Part shown: piece by piece, positions 43,569 through 52,471 of the stretch
Numbering within the stretch: position 1 is the first letter of the stretch
Layout: the number at the start of each line of letters is the position of its first letter
The notes under the pieces: generated by a model
Databases searched by the model: none
Told to the model about the DNA's origin: nothing
Seen by the model: only the letters and a program-made list of their open reading frames with translations
DNA from: Verrucomicrobiales bacterium
GTDB lineage: Bacteria; Verrucomicrobiota; Verrucomicrobiia; Verrucomicrobiales; DEV007
Direction: 5' to 3'
Assembly: GCA_029213195.1 (NCBI GenBank)
Contig: JARGNI010000023.1
Span: 1-64,000 of the forward strand
Length of the DNA stretch: 64,000 nt
Translations under genes and position numbers: made by a program

Positions 43569-44615
43569 ATGCAAGCCGCAGTTTACCAGGGAAAAGAGCG
43601 AATCGTCGTCGAGGACGTCGGTGAACCCGCGCTCAGTGCGGGCGAAGTCCTCTTGAAGATCCACGCCTGCTCGGTGTGCGGGACGGATCTCCGGACCTAC
43701 CGTCACGGGGACAAAAAGATCGAGCCCCCTCGCATTCTAGGTCACGAGTTCTGTGCGACGGTCGTCGAATCCGCGGCGCCCGATGCCAATGTTTCGGTCG
43801 GTGATCGAGTCGTGATGTATATCGTGATCGTGAGCGCGCGCGATCGCTACGTGGAGATGGGAAGAGAGAATCTCTCGAATCACCGAACGACGATGAGTTA
43901 TCATCATGATGGAGCCTTTGCCCCGCTCATGAAGGTTCCTGCCCTTGCCGTAAAGCAAGGAAACCTCTTCCAGGTGACCTCGGACATTCCCAACGATCAG
44001 ATGTCCCTGGCCGAGCCTCTCGGGTGTTGCATGAACGCTCACTCGCGTCTCGGAATCGGATTGAAGGATACCGTCGCCGTCATCGGGGCCGGTCCCATCG
44101 GGATGATGCATGCTTCTCTTGCGCGACTGCAGGGAGCGCAGAAGGTCTTCGTTCTCGATACCAATCCGGCTCGCCTCGAAATGGCGGCAGCCTTCGACAT
44201 TGATGGTACGGTCCTCGTGGAGGCGGATGGATCACACCGCGAATGGGTTCGGGAGCAGACGGATGGATTCGGTGCCGATGTCGTGATCGCCGCCGTCAGT
44301 GCCGCTGCCGCGCAGAACGATGCGCTCGAGATCGCGGCGAAGGCGGGACGAGTCAATTTCTTCGCCGGGCTTCCCAAGTCGAATCCAATCGCCCCTCTCG
44401 ATGTGAACCAGATTCACTATAAGGAGTTGGAGGTGAGCGGAAGCTATTCGGAAAAGAAGAGTGATTTCCAGGCCGCCTTTGCCTTGCTCCACAGTGGTCG
44501 CTTCCCGGCGGATCAGATCATCACACACCACCTCCCGCTCGATCGGGTTACCGAGGCGTTTCCCCTGATGGAATCCGGAGAAGCTCTCAAGGTCTGCATT
44601 CTTCCGGAAGGGTAG
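43569..44615 (+). CDS. Zinc-dependent sugar/polyol dehydrogenase (MDR family)
   Basis: 348 residues. Catalytic zinc ligands are present: C37 in CSVCGTD, H59-E60 in LGHEF and E149 in EPLGCC. NAD-binding VIGAGPIGMM at 171-180. The loop that normally carries four structural-zinc Cys (about 84-100) reads YIVIVSARDRYVEMGRE and has none. The family oxidises sugar alcohols, threonine or sugars. It sits between the aldehyde dehydrogenase (19 nt) and the aldolase (56 nt, including a repeat element). Confidence 0.88.
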   Translation: MQAAVYQGKERIVVEDVGEPALSAGEVLLKIHACSVCGTDLRTYRHGDKKIEPPRILGHEFCATVVESAAPDANVSVGDRVVMYIVIVSARDRYVEMGRENLSNHRTTMSYHHDGAFAPLMKVPALAVKQGNLFQVTSDIPNDQMSLAEPLGCCMNAHSRLGIGLKDTVAVIGAGPIGMMHASLARLQGAQKVFVLDTNPARLEMAAAFDIDGTVLVEADGSHREWVREQTDGFGADVVIAAVSAAAAQNDALEIAAKAGRVNFFAGLPKSNPIAPLDVNQIHYKELEVSGSYSEKKSDFQAAFALLHSGRFPADQIITHHLPLDRVTEAFPLMESGEALKVCILPEG

Positions 44616-44633
44616 GCCGACCTTTGCGCGCTA

Positions 44634-44665
44634 AACCCTGTTTGACCGCAGACTCAACCCTGTTG
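44634..44665. repeat. Two AACCCTGTT(G) motifs in front of the aldolase gene
   Basis: AACCCTGTTTGAC (44634-44646) and GACTCAACCCTGTTG (44651-44665) lie in the 56-nt gap before the aldolase ATG. They match the elements near 9.2 and 23.57 kb. Confidence 0.5.
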
Positions 44666-44671
44666 TTTTTC

Positions 44672-45637
44672 ATGCTGCTGACCCCCGAACAAACCCGAGC
44701 TCTCTACGGACACGCGGTAAAAAACCGCTACGCGATTCTCGCGGTGAACGCCGACAGCCCAGCGGCGATTACGGATTGCCTTCTCGCCGCGCGCGAGTGC
44801 GATGCGCCGATCATTATCGAAACGAGTCTCTGGCAGCTGACGGGCCACAGCTTCGGGGCGGGGAATCCCATTCTCGGAATGGACAGGTATCTCAGTGACC
44901 TCCGAACCATCGCTGACTCGAAACGCTTTGCCGAGGTTCCGGTAGTCTATCATACCGACCACATCAAGGGGCCTGACACACAGAGAATTCTCGAGCACGC
45001 AATCGCCTCGGGGGCATCGAGTGTGTCGCTCGATTCCTCGGATCTGAGCCGCGAGGAGAACATCGAGCTGATGTCCTCGCTCTGCCAGTTTGCTGCCGAT
45101 CACTCCTTCCCGGCCACCTTGGAAATGGAAGCAGGGGTCGACGACGGGGTGACTCCCCTCGAGGAAACGGATGAGTTGTTTGGAGCAGTGGAAAAGGTCC
45201 ATCCGGAATACCTCTCGCTTTGGGCTCCAGGCGTTGGGACGCAGCACGGTCTTGGGTCGGATCCCAATGCCTTTTCCGCTGAAGCGGTTCAGGAGCATCG
45301 GAGTCGTGCCTCCGAGATCGCGGGTCGCGAGATCGGGATTGCACTGCACGGATCTTCCGGGCTCGGAGAGGAGCAGCTCTCCTCCGCTGTCGCTGCCGGG
45401 GTTGCCAAGGTGAACTGGTCTTCCGAATCCCTCCTCATTCGTTCGCAGGCGGCGCGGTCATACTACGCTGAGAATGCGGGGAAGCTTGAGAACGGCCACT
45501 CAGATTTCAAGAATACGGCGATGGATCACGGGGTTCAGTCATTTGTTTCGAGCGCCTACGTTTCGCGGGTCGAAGCCCGGGTTCGATCGCTGGGAGGTAT
45601 GGGGCGAGGAACTTCTTTCTGGGAGGGGAATCGATGA
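44672..45637 (+). CDS. Class II (zinc) aldolase, FbaA/GatY/IolJ-like
   Basis: 321 residues from the ATG at 44672. Zinc and catalytic residues fit the family: HTDH (H94, D96, H97), GTQHG (H192) and LHGSSGL (H226). EMEAG near 151-155 is also kept. The reaction would be retro-aldol cleavage of a keto-sugar phosphate (fructose-, tagatose- or deoxygluconate-type). Its stop overlaps the start of the uronate-dehydrogenase-like gene by 4 nt. Confidence 0.87.
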   Translation: MLLTPEQTRALYGHAVKNRYAILAVNADSPAAITDCLLAARECDAPIIIETSLWQLTGHSFGAGNPILGMDRYLSDLRTIADSKRFAEVPVVYHTDHIKGPDTQRILEHAIASGASSVSLDSSDLSREENIELMSSLCQFAADHSFPATLEMEAGVDDGVTPLEETDELFGAVEKVHPEYLSLWAPGVGTQHGLGSDPNAFSAEAVQEHRSRASEIAGREIGIALHGSSGLGEEQLSSAVAAGVAKVNWSSESLLIRSQAARSYYAENAGKLENGHSDFKNTAMDHGVQSFVSSAYVSRVEARVRSLGGMGRGTSFWEGNR

Positions 45638-46464
45638 ACGATCCTCGACGCATTCTCGTGACCGGTGCTGCCGGTTTGGTTGCGACGGCGCTTCGCCCGT
45701 TCCTGAGGGAGCGATATGAGGAAGTGGTGCTGACCGATCTTCGACCCGTGATCGACTTGGAAGCCGGAGAGGAATTCTTCGAAGGAAATTTGGAAGACCT
45801 CGGTTTTGTGAAGGGGGTGTGTCAGGGCGTGGACGCGATTCTGCATCTTGGGGGGCTTGTGGGGGCGCACTACACCTTCGAGGAGGTGCTGGGGCCGAAC
45901 ATCGTGGGGACTCATCATGTCTTTGAAGCAGCGGTAGAGAATGGGATTCGTCGCGTCGTGTTTGCGAGTAGCCATCACGCAGTCGGCTTCACTCCGAGAG
46001 GAGAATTCATCGATCACCGAACTCGCCCGCGACCCAATGGGGAGTATGGCGTGAGCAAGGCCTACGGAGAGGCGGCGGCTTCCTACTTTGTCGACAATTT
46101 CGATCTTGAGATTCTCTCGATTCGTATTGGCTACGTGGGTAGGGAAGTGAGCACCGAGCGCAGGCTGCATACCTGGATCAGTCCCCGCGATCTTGCCGAG
46201 TTGATCCACATCGGATTTACCGTCCCGAACCTGGGTCATGAAATTGTCTATGGTGTCTCGGAGGTTCCCGATCCTTTCTTCGGGAACTCGAATGCGACAC
46301 GATTGGGATATCGACCGAGAGATCGAGCCGTAGATCATGTCACGGATCCCGCGTTACTTGCCGAACATCCCGATGCGACGACGATCGAGGGAGGGGTCAT
46401 CGGGGGTGGGTTTGCCAGTGCCGGGTTTGCCGGAGATCCACACAAAGTCTTGAAATCATCATGA
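45634..46464 (+). CDS. Uronate dehydrogenase-like SDR enzyme
   Basis: 276 residues. Extended SDR: LVTGAAGLVATAL (NAD site from residue 8), FASSHHAVGF (110-119), catalytic YGVSK (Y138, K142), LHTWISPRDL near 178 and end KVLKSS. These positions fit bacterial uronate dehydrogenases, which oxidise galacturonate or glucuronate to the aldaro-lactone. Generic NAD-dependent epimerase is the alternative. Overlaps both neighbours by 4 nt. Confidence 0.78.
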   Translation: MNDPRRILVTGAAGLVATALRPFLRERYEEVVLTDLRPVIDLEAGEEFFEGNLEDLGFVKGVCQGVDAILHLGGLVGAHYTFEEVLGPNIVGTHHVFEAAVENGIRRVVFASSHHAVGFTPRGEFIDHRTRPRPNGEYGVSKAYGEAAASYFVDNFDLEILSIRIGYVGREVSTERRLHTWISPRDLAELIHIGFTVPNLGHEIVYGVSEVPDPFFGNSNATRLGYRPRDRAVDHVTDPALLAEHPDATTIEGGVIGGGFASAGFAGDPHKVLKSS

Positions 46465-47609
46465 AAGCAGCGATCACAAGTACAGGATTCATGGGAGGGG
46501 TTCACGCCGAGGCGTTGAAGCGTCTGCAGGGAGTTACATTGGTTGGGATTCAGGGATCTTCGCCAGAGAAGTCCGAGTCCGCCGCGACTCGGCTCGAGCT
46601 GGAGAAAGCCTACGACGACTGGAATGCACTGGTCTCGGACCCTGACATTGATGCCGTGCATATCACGACACCCAACCGACTCCATTTCTCCCAGGCGGTG
46701 GATGCGATGAAGGCGGGCAAGCATGTTCTTTGTGAGAAGCCCCTCGCGATGACTTCGAAGGAATCGGCGGAGTTGGTGCGATTGGCGGAGGAAACGGGTT
46801 TGGTCGCCGGGGTGAATTATAACCTGCGCTTCTACCCCTTGAGTCTCGAGGCGAAAGCGCGCGTCCATCGAGGAGATCTCGGGTCGGTTCATTCCGTCTT
46901 TGGGAGTTACCAGCAGGACTGGCTCCTTCACGAAACGGATTACAACTGGCGCGTGCTCGCCGAAGAGCAGGGGGCTTTGCGTGCGGTCGCCGACATTGGC
47001 ACTCACTGGGTCGACCTGGTGCAGAATATCACGGGGCAGAAAGTGACTGAGGTGCTTGCGGACCTGCACACCCTGCACCCGGTCCGGAGACGACCCAAGG
47101 GAGAGGTCGAAACGTTCTCGGGAAAAGTCGATTCGGCGGATGCGACGGAACCGGTCGACGTGACGACGGATGACATCGGATGTCTCATCTTTCGCCTCGA
47201 TGGTGGAGCACGTGGGATGGTCTTTGTATCCCAGGTGACTCCCGGGAAAAAGAATTGCCTCCGCTACGAAATTGCAGGCTCGAAGGGCACGATCGAATTC
47301 AACAGCGAGGAGCCGAACACCGCCTGGATCGGTTCGCGAGATGAAGCGAATCAAATCCTGCTCAAGGATCCAGGGCTCAATGCCGAATCGACCCGACACT
47401 TTACCGATTATCCAGGTGGTCATGCCGAAGGATTCCCGGATACGTTCAAGATGTGCTTTCGCTCCTTCTATGATGCCATCGCTTCGGGAGAGAAGGGCGC
47501 AGGTGGCGAGTTTGCTTCGTTCGAGGAGGGGCACCGTGAAATTGTTCTCTGTGATGCCGTGATCGAAAGCGCGGAGAAACAGGGGTGGGTCAAACTGGAA
47601 ACTGCGTAA
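46461..47609 (+). CDS. Cytoplasmic Gfo/Idh/MocA oxidoreductase
   Basis: 382 residues, no signal peptide. Rossmann start with ITSTGFMGG (5-13), CEKPLAM (91-97) and DIGTHWVDL (178-186), the catalytic Asp-His region. Likely a sugar or inositol-type 2-dehydrogenase in the operon. Adjacent to two TIM-barrel epimerase genes, an arrangement also seen in inositol and other polyol pathways. Confidence 0.88.
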   Translation: MKAAITSTGFMGGVHAEALKRLQGVTLVGIQGSSPEKSESAATRLELEKAYDDWNALVSDPDIDAVHITTPNRLHFSQAVDAMKAGKHVLCEKPLAMTSKESAELVRLAEETGLVAGVNYNLRFYPLSLEAKARVHRGDLGSVHSVFGSYQQDWLLHETDYNWRVLAEEQGALRAVADIGTHWVDLVQNITGQKVTEVLADLHTLHPVRRRPKGEVETFSGKVDSADATEPVDVTTDDIGCLIFRLDGGARGMVFVSQVTPGKKNCLRYEIAGSKGTIEFNSEEPNTAWIGSRDEANQILLKDPGLNAESTRHFTDYPGGHAEGFPDTFKMCFRSFYDAIASGEKGAGGEFASFEEGHREIVLCDAVIESAEKQGWVKLETA

Positions 47610-47618
47610 GAGAGAACG

Positions 47619-48551
47619 ATGAAACTGGGATTTGTTAGTGCGATTCTCGCCGATCAAAATTTTGAAGAGGTGATCCATTTTGCTTCGGAGGAGAATTTCT
47701 CCTGTGTGGAAGTGATGTGTTGGCCTCCGGGCAAAGCGGAACGTCGCTATGCGGGCGTGACTCATGTCGATGTGAGCGAGTTGGACCAGGGGCGGGCCGA
47801 TGAGATCCGGGGGCAGCTTTCCGAGAAGGGAGTGGAGATCAGTTCGTTGGGATACTATCCCAATCCGCTCACTGCGGATCCCGAGGAGGCCCAGGTCTAC
47901 ATCGATCACCTGCGAGCTTTGATCACCGCAGCTCCCAAGCTGGGGGTGGATAGGGTGACTTCCTTCATCGGACGCGATCCGGCGAAGTCGGTCGATGAGA
48001 ACTGGCCGCGATTTCTCGAGGTATGGAAACCACTCATTGAGCACGCCGAGGACGAGGGCGTGCGAATCGCGATCGAGAACTGCCCGATGTATTTTTCCGC
48101 CGATGAGTGGCCCAGTGGGAAGAATCTCGCGATCAGCCCGGCGATCTGGCGTCGCATGTTCGAGGATATCCCAAGCGACTCTTTCGGATTAAATTACGAC
48201 CCTTCCCATCTCGTCTGGATGCAGATGGATTACCTCAAGCCCCTGCGGGAATTCACCGACAAGCTTTTTCACATCCACGCCAAGGACGCGATCATCGATC
48301 GGGCGGCACTGGATGATGTCGGGATCCTCGCCACCCCGCTCGAGTATCACACCCCGAAGTTGCCGGGGCTCGGTGATGTCGACTGGGGAAAGTTTTTCTC
48401 GGTCCTCGGTCAGGTCGGATACACCGGTCCGGTTTGCATCGAGGTAGAGGACAGGCCCTATGAGAAGACTCTAGCGGGTCGACAGGGTGCGCTTCGGCAA
48501 AGCTCTCGCTTTTTGCGAAATTTTATGAGTGAAGAAATTGCTGAAAACTGA
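47619..48551 (+). CDS. Sugar phosphate isomerase/epimerase (TIM barrel)
   Basis: 310 residues, start 9 nt after the previous stop with AGAGA upstream. Xylose-isomerase-like barrel: [19 protein letters not shown] near 150 with the metal Glu, NYDPSHLVW with Asp and His, KLFHIHAKD, and IEVEDRPY with a final Glu. Cytoplasmic; epimerisation or dehydration of a sugar is expected. Similar to IolE/IolI/IolH-type proteins. Confidence 0.87.
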   Translation: MKLGFVSAILADQNFEEVIHFASEENFSCVEVMCWPPGKAERRYAGVTHVDVSELDQGRADEIRGQLSEKGVEISSLGYYPNPLTADPEEAQVYIDHLRALITAAPKLGVDRVTSFIGRDPAKSVDENWPRFLEVWKPLIEHAEDEGVRIAIENCPMYFSADEWPSGKNLAISPAIWRRMFEDIPSDSFGLNYDPSHLVWMQMDYLKPLREFTDKLFHIHAKDAIIDRAALDDVGILATPLEYHTPKLPGLGDVDWGKFFSVLGQVGYTGPVCIEVEDRPYEKTLAGRQGALRQSSRFLRNFMSEEIAEN

Positions 48552-48582
48552 TCGAATCACCCCAACTCACCCCATTTTCCCC

Positions 48583-49449
48583 ATGAAAAGAAGACACTTC
48601 CTCCAAGCCTCTCTTGCCTCGGCAATTTCCATTCCCGCTTTCGCGCTCGATGCGAACAACCCGTATCGAAAGAATATCGGGATCCAACTGTATACCCTGC
48701 GAAACGAGATCAAGAACGATGTCGCGGGGACGATCAAGGCGGTGGCCGAGGCCGGGTATCAGCAGGTCGAACCCTACGGATTCCCCAATGCCGACGAGAT
48801 GATCGCAGCGGCAAAGGAAAATGGGCTTGCCGTGAACTCTTCCCACTTCGCCTGGGAGTCGGTGACGGATCCGGACAAGGAGGGCGTCCCTCCCTTCGCA
48901 AAGATTCTCGATGACGCTGGCGAAGCGGGTCTCACCCATCTCGTCGTTCCCTACGTGCATGGTCACAACCGGAAGGATCTCGATGGATACCGACTTCTCG
49001 CCGAGCGAATGAACAAGGCGGCTGGAGAAGCCAAGAAGGCCGGGATCCAACTGTCTTATCACAACCACGCATTCGAGTTCGAACCGATGGACGGTGGAAC
49101 CTGTGGATACGATATTTTCATCGAAGAGTTCGTCCCCGAAATGCAGTTCGAAGTGGATGTCTTCTGGGTTCAGTTGGGAGGAAAGAATCCTTCCGAACTG
49201 ATTCGCAGTCTCAAGGGGAGAGTTTCGCAGTTGCATCTCAAGGATCTTCAAAAGGGAACCAAGGTGCCGAATTTCGGCGGTCTGCCCAAGGAGGCGTTCA
49301 AGGAACTCGGGAATGGAATGATTCCGATGGAGCCGATTATTGAAGCGGCAGCCGATGCCGGGGTTGCTCATTGTCATGTCGAGCAGGATCAGTCTCCCGA
49401 CCCTCTGGCGAGCATCCAGCAAAGCATGACCTACCTGGAGTCACTCTAG
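48583..49449 (+). CDS. Exported TIM-barrel isomerase/epimerase
   Basis: 288 residues from the ATG at 48583. N-terminus MKRRHFLQASLASAISIPAFA resembles a twin-arginine signal (K-R-R-x-F-L). The mature part has the same barrel type: SHFAWESV, YHNHAFEF with metal residues, EVDVFWVQ, LHLKDLQKG and CHVEQDQS. So a second copy of the family but exported, unlike its neighbour 31 nt upstream. Confidence 0.83.
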   Translation: MKRRHFLQASLASAISIPAFALDANNPYRKNIGIQLYTLRNEIKNDVAGTIKAVAEAGYQQVEPYGFPNADEMIAAAKENGLAVNSSHFAWESVTDPDKEGVPPFAKILDDAGEAGLTHLVVPYVHGHNRKDLDGYRLLAERMNKAAGEAKKAGIQLSYHNHAFEFEPMDGGTCGYDIFIEEFVPEMQFEVDVFWVQLGGKNPSELIRSLKGRVSQLHLKDLQKGTKVPNFGGLPKEAFKELGNGMIPMEPIIEAAADAGVAHCHVEQDQSPDPLASIQQSMTYLESL

Positions 49450-49507
49450 GCCGGGGATTCCGGAGAAAGAGGATGCGAGGACTCGGGAAATCGAAAGCGA
49501 ATCAGAT

Positions 49508-50482
49508 GTGATCCGGGGATACGTCAGTGTCGATCTTGGCGGGACAAACATCGCCTGTGCCGTGGCTGACGAGGCGATGAATCTCCTCGGCGAGTCGAAG
49601 ACCCCGACCGAGTCTCATCTCGGACCGGAAGGGGTCTTGGAACGAATCGTGACCGCCGTCGAAGAGCTCTGTCGAGAAAACGAGATCGAACCTTGCGGGA
49701 TCGGTTTAGGCGTCCCCGGGCTCGCGGATCTTTCTTCCGGCAAAACTCTTTTTCTTCCGAACCTTCCGACCCAATGGCGTCAAGTTCCGGTGACAGCTCC
49801 CCTGGGGGAGCGCTTGGGGTGCCCGGTTTCACTGCTCAATGATGCGAGAATGGCTGCGCTTGGGGAACTCGTCTTCGGGGCCGGAAAAGGGGACGAGAAT
49901 CTGACGTTTGCCTTCTTTACCATTGGGACCGGAATCGGAGGAGGGATTGCCATCGATGGGAAGCTCCGACTGGGCCCTCTCGGGGCGGCGGCCGAACTGG
50001 GCCACCAGACGATTGACCCGGACGGTCCTCTCTGCGGATGCGGAAACCGGGGCTGTCTCGAGGCGGTGGCGAGTGGAACGGCGCTGGTGGGCAAGGGTGC
50101 CTGGTTGGTGCGAAGTGGGCGGGCGTCGCGACTCCGGGAACTTTGCGAGGGAGATTTGAATCGGATCACTCCTTTCCTCATGGTCGACGCGGCCGCGGAA
50201 GGGGATGACGCCGTCGGAGATGTGATTCGCGAGGCGGGAGAGGCGATTGGTATCGGAGTTGCCAATGTGGCCACCGTGCTCCACCCGGAACTCGTTGTTC
50301 TCGGTGGAGGCGTGGCAAAAATGGGCGACCTTCTCCTCCGGCATGTTCGGGAGACTGTGGACCGCCGAGTGGGCATGTTTCCTCCCGAGACGGTGCGAAT
50401 TGAAACTTCTGTCCTGGGAGAGATGGCCGGCACCTGGGGTGGTCTCGCTCTCGCTCGGAATCCTGAACTGGCAAAACCATGA
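49508..50482 (+). CDS. ROK family sugar kinase
   Basis: 324 residues from a GTG at 49508; the nearby ATG at 49506 is followed at once by a stop. ATP site DLGGTN (11-16), GVPGLAD, LNDARMAALGE, GTGIGGGIAIDG, and the zinc motif CGCGNRGCLE with GH (ELGHQ) before it. No DNA-binding domain, so a kinase rather than a repressor. Glucose or a similar hexose is the default substrate. Overlaps the next gene by 4 nt. Confidence 0.88.
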   Translation: MIRGYVSVDLGGTNIACAVADEAMNLLGESKTPTESHLGPEGVLERIVTAVEELCRENEIEPCGIGLGVPGLADLSSGKTLFLPNLPTQWRQVPVTAPLGERLGCPVSLLNDARMAALGELVFGAGKGDENLTFAFFTIGTGIGGGIAIDGKLRLGPLGAAAELGHQTIDPDGPLCGCGNRGCLEAVASGTALVGKGAWLVRSGRASRLRELCEGDLNRITPFLMVDAAAEGDDAVGDVIREAGEAIGIGVANVATVLHPELVVLGGGVAKMGDLLLRHVRETVDRRVGMFPPETVRIETSVLGEMAGTWGGLALARNPELAKP

Positions 50483-51318
50483 AACGAATTCTCTTCTTCA
50501 GCTTGATCCTTCCGACTTTGTTACACGCCCAAGTCAGTCCGCAGGAAGCGGATGTGATTTCCTTTTTCGAGACGGCGGGGGCGCGGGTTTCGAAAGATGA
50601 CGAGGGCCATGCCGTGAAGCTTTTTTCTGGTGGAAAGCCGCCTCACAGTGTTGAGCAGTTGCAGCAGATTGAGGACCTGACTCGCCTCGAGCAGATCGCT
50701 CTCAACAGTCCTCAGGCGGGAAACGATGAATGGGGGTTCCTCAAGAAACTTCCCGAGCTTGATGTCCTCACGATCTGGCATTGCAAGACGATTCAATCTC
50801 TCAAGCCGTTCAGCGATCTCGCGATTGAGAGTCTCACGGTCGGGGGGTGCATGGGGTTGCGTGACCTCAACAAGGAGGCGCCCGAGCAGCAGCGCGATGC
50901 CGTGTTGACCTTGCATTCCCTACCCAACCTCAAGTCGGTAAATCTCTATCATTCGCCCACGGTATCGACGGATGCACACCTGCAGCATCTTGCGAAGGAG
51001 TTTCCCCAGCTTATCGATGTGAAGATCGACGTGGCCGCTCCCCGGGGGTTCGAGACGGAGATTTCTCCGGAAGGCTTGGCGGTCTTTCAGAAACTGCCCA
51101 TCGAGGTCCTCTCGATCGAGAATGCGGTGACTTTTGCGAAGGAGCACATCGCAGCTCTTGCCGGAATCGAAACCCTCGAAGCCGTGCTCTTCGATTTTCG
51201 TCGCCGAGATTTCGATGCGACTCCGCTCGTGGAGGAAATGAAGCGCCTGCGGCCTGAAGTCGAAGTGGTGGTCGCGGAGGAAGGGGCTTCCGGTCCTCCT
51301 CGACGAGCGCAAAAGTAG
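50479..51318 (+). CDS. Secreted LRR-like protein of unknown function
   Basis: 279 residues. Signal peptide to about HAQ-18. Leucine-rich-repeat-like periodicity: RLEQIALNSPQAG, ELDVLTIWHCKTI, IESLTVGGCMGL, NLKSVNLYHSP and IEVLSIENAVT. No catalytic motif seen. Translationally coupled to the ROK kinase gene. Confidence 0.72.
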   Translation: MKRILFFSLILPTLLHAQVSPQEADVISFFETAGARVSKDDEGHAVKLFSGGKPPHSVEQLQQIEDLTRLEQIALNSPQAGNDEWGFLKKLPELDVLTIWHCKTIQSLKPFSDLAIESLTVGGCMGLRDLNKEAPEQQRDAVLTLHSLPNLKSVNLYHSPTVSTDAHLQHLAKEFPQLIDVKIDVAAPRGFETEISPEGLAVFQKLPIEVLSIENAVTFAKEHIAALAGIETLEAVLFDFRRRDFDATPLVEEMKRLRPEVEVVVAEEGASGPPRRAQK

Positions 51319-51331
51319 TCGGAGAGAAGCC

Positions 51332-52471
51332 TTGTCGGAATGGCGAATCGCGAACGCGGTGGTAGAGTTCGGTATCAGATTTTCATTTTCCAGATTTCTC
51401 GCAGGAGGTTCTCTTGCTCTTTTCTCTCTTTTGCTGGTTCTCGGTGAGGACGAAAAGGAGATCATTACTCTCCCGGCGGGAGAGACGCGAGAGCAGGTAT
51501 TTCTCGATGGCGAACCCGAGCGGGTTCACATCGATGCTGGAGGCGTAGTCGTCCTTTCCGGCGAGAGTGAGCACTTTGCGATTTCGCCGCGCTTCCTCCT
51601 CTACAGCGCAGCCCTGCATGACTCGGAAAATGGAGTCGGCTATCCGTCGACGGAGATCCTCGAGTCGATGGAGTTGCCGAACGAGGAGATCTATCCCGTT
51701 CAAATTCGGCAGAAGACAGACCCCGCGATCACTGGCTTGACTGTCATCGGCCAGCAGTCGCGTGAGCTTCCCTGGCGGGTGATGAAATCCATGTGGGACG
51801 GTGATGCCCTTCATGTAAAGCATTGTCAGGGGCACCTGGAGGTGAGTCGAGTCTTCTGGGATAATGTCGAGGATGGGCTGGGACCGCTCGAAGGTCTCGA
51901 GTCGTGGTCGATTCGGGATTCCGCGATGCGATACATTCGTGATGATGCGATCGAGAATGACGATCTCATTCCCGGAGAAATCGTGAACTGCCTGATCGAT
52001 GGCTGTTTCACCTTTCTCTCGCAACGAGCCGAACCCCCTCGTCGGGTTGGAATCGTGACCTCGATCCGGGATTCGCTGATCCATGTGCAAGCCCAGCCGC
52101 ATGATGGGATACCTGGAAAACAATGGAGAGATCGCCAGATCCGAATGGGTGAGGATGGTATTGGCAGGGCCCCGGGGATGCTTTTCAAGTGGGAGCGTGG
52201 AGCCGGGGAAGTGAACATGCGTGACTGCGTTGTCCTTGTCGATGAGGTGTCGGTCAATGGCGAGGGGGATATGGAGTTTCCTCAGGGAAATTATGCGAAT
52301 GTCGTTCTTGTCTGGAAAGGTCGAGGCCGGTATCCGCGTCCGCTTCCCGAAGGGGTTCGGCTTGCGACGGATCGGCAAGTCTGGGAGGAGGCAAGAGCGG
52401 CTTGGATCGATCGTCTCGACCCCGGGCACCCTGCGGCGAAGTATTTGAAGAGAACGGCAGACTCCGAATGA
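51332..52471 (+). CDS. Exported protein with right-handed beta-helix look
   Basis: Up to 379 residues. No ATG fits; the frame begins with TTG at 51332, or a GTG a few codons later. A hydrophobic signal (LAGGSLALFSLLLVLG) follows. The middle alternates short beta strands (LHVKHCQGHLEVSRVFWDNV, WSIRDSAMRYIRDDAIEND), as in pectate-lyase-like helices. Not recognised further. Overlaps the next gene by 4 nt. Confidence 0.65.
   Translation: MSEWRIANAVVEFGIRFSFSRFLAGGSLALFSLLLVLGEDEKEIITLPAGETREQVFLDGEPERVHIDAGGVVVLSGESEHFAISPRFLLYSAALHDSENGVGYPSTEILESMELPNEEIYPVQIRQKTDPAITGLTVIGQQSRELPWRVMKSMWDGDALHVKHCQGHLEVSRVFWDNVEDGLGPLEGLESWSIRDSAMRYIRDDAIENDDLIPGEIVNCLIDGCFTFLSQRAEPPRRVGIVTSIRDSLIHVQAQPHDGIPGKQWRDRQIRMGEDGIGRAPGMLFKWERGAGEVNMRDCVVLVDEVSVNGEGDMEFPQGNYANVVLVWKGRGRYPRPLPEGVRLATDRQVWEEARAAWIDRLDPGHPAAKYLKRTADSE

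Noticed and set aside
46335-48044. 569-codon minus-strand frame
   Set aside because: Antisense to the Gfo/Idh and epimerase genes; no recognisable domain, a by-product of GC-biased codons.
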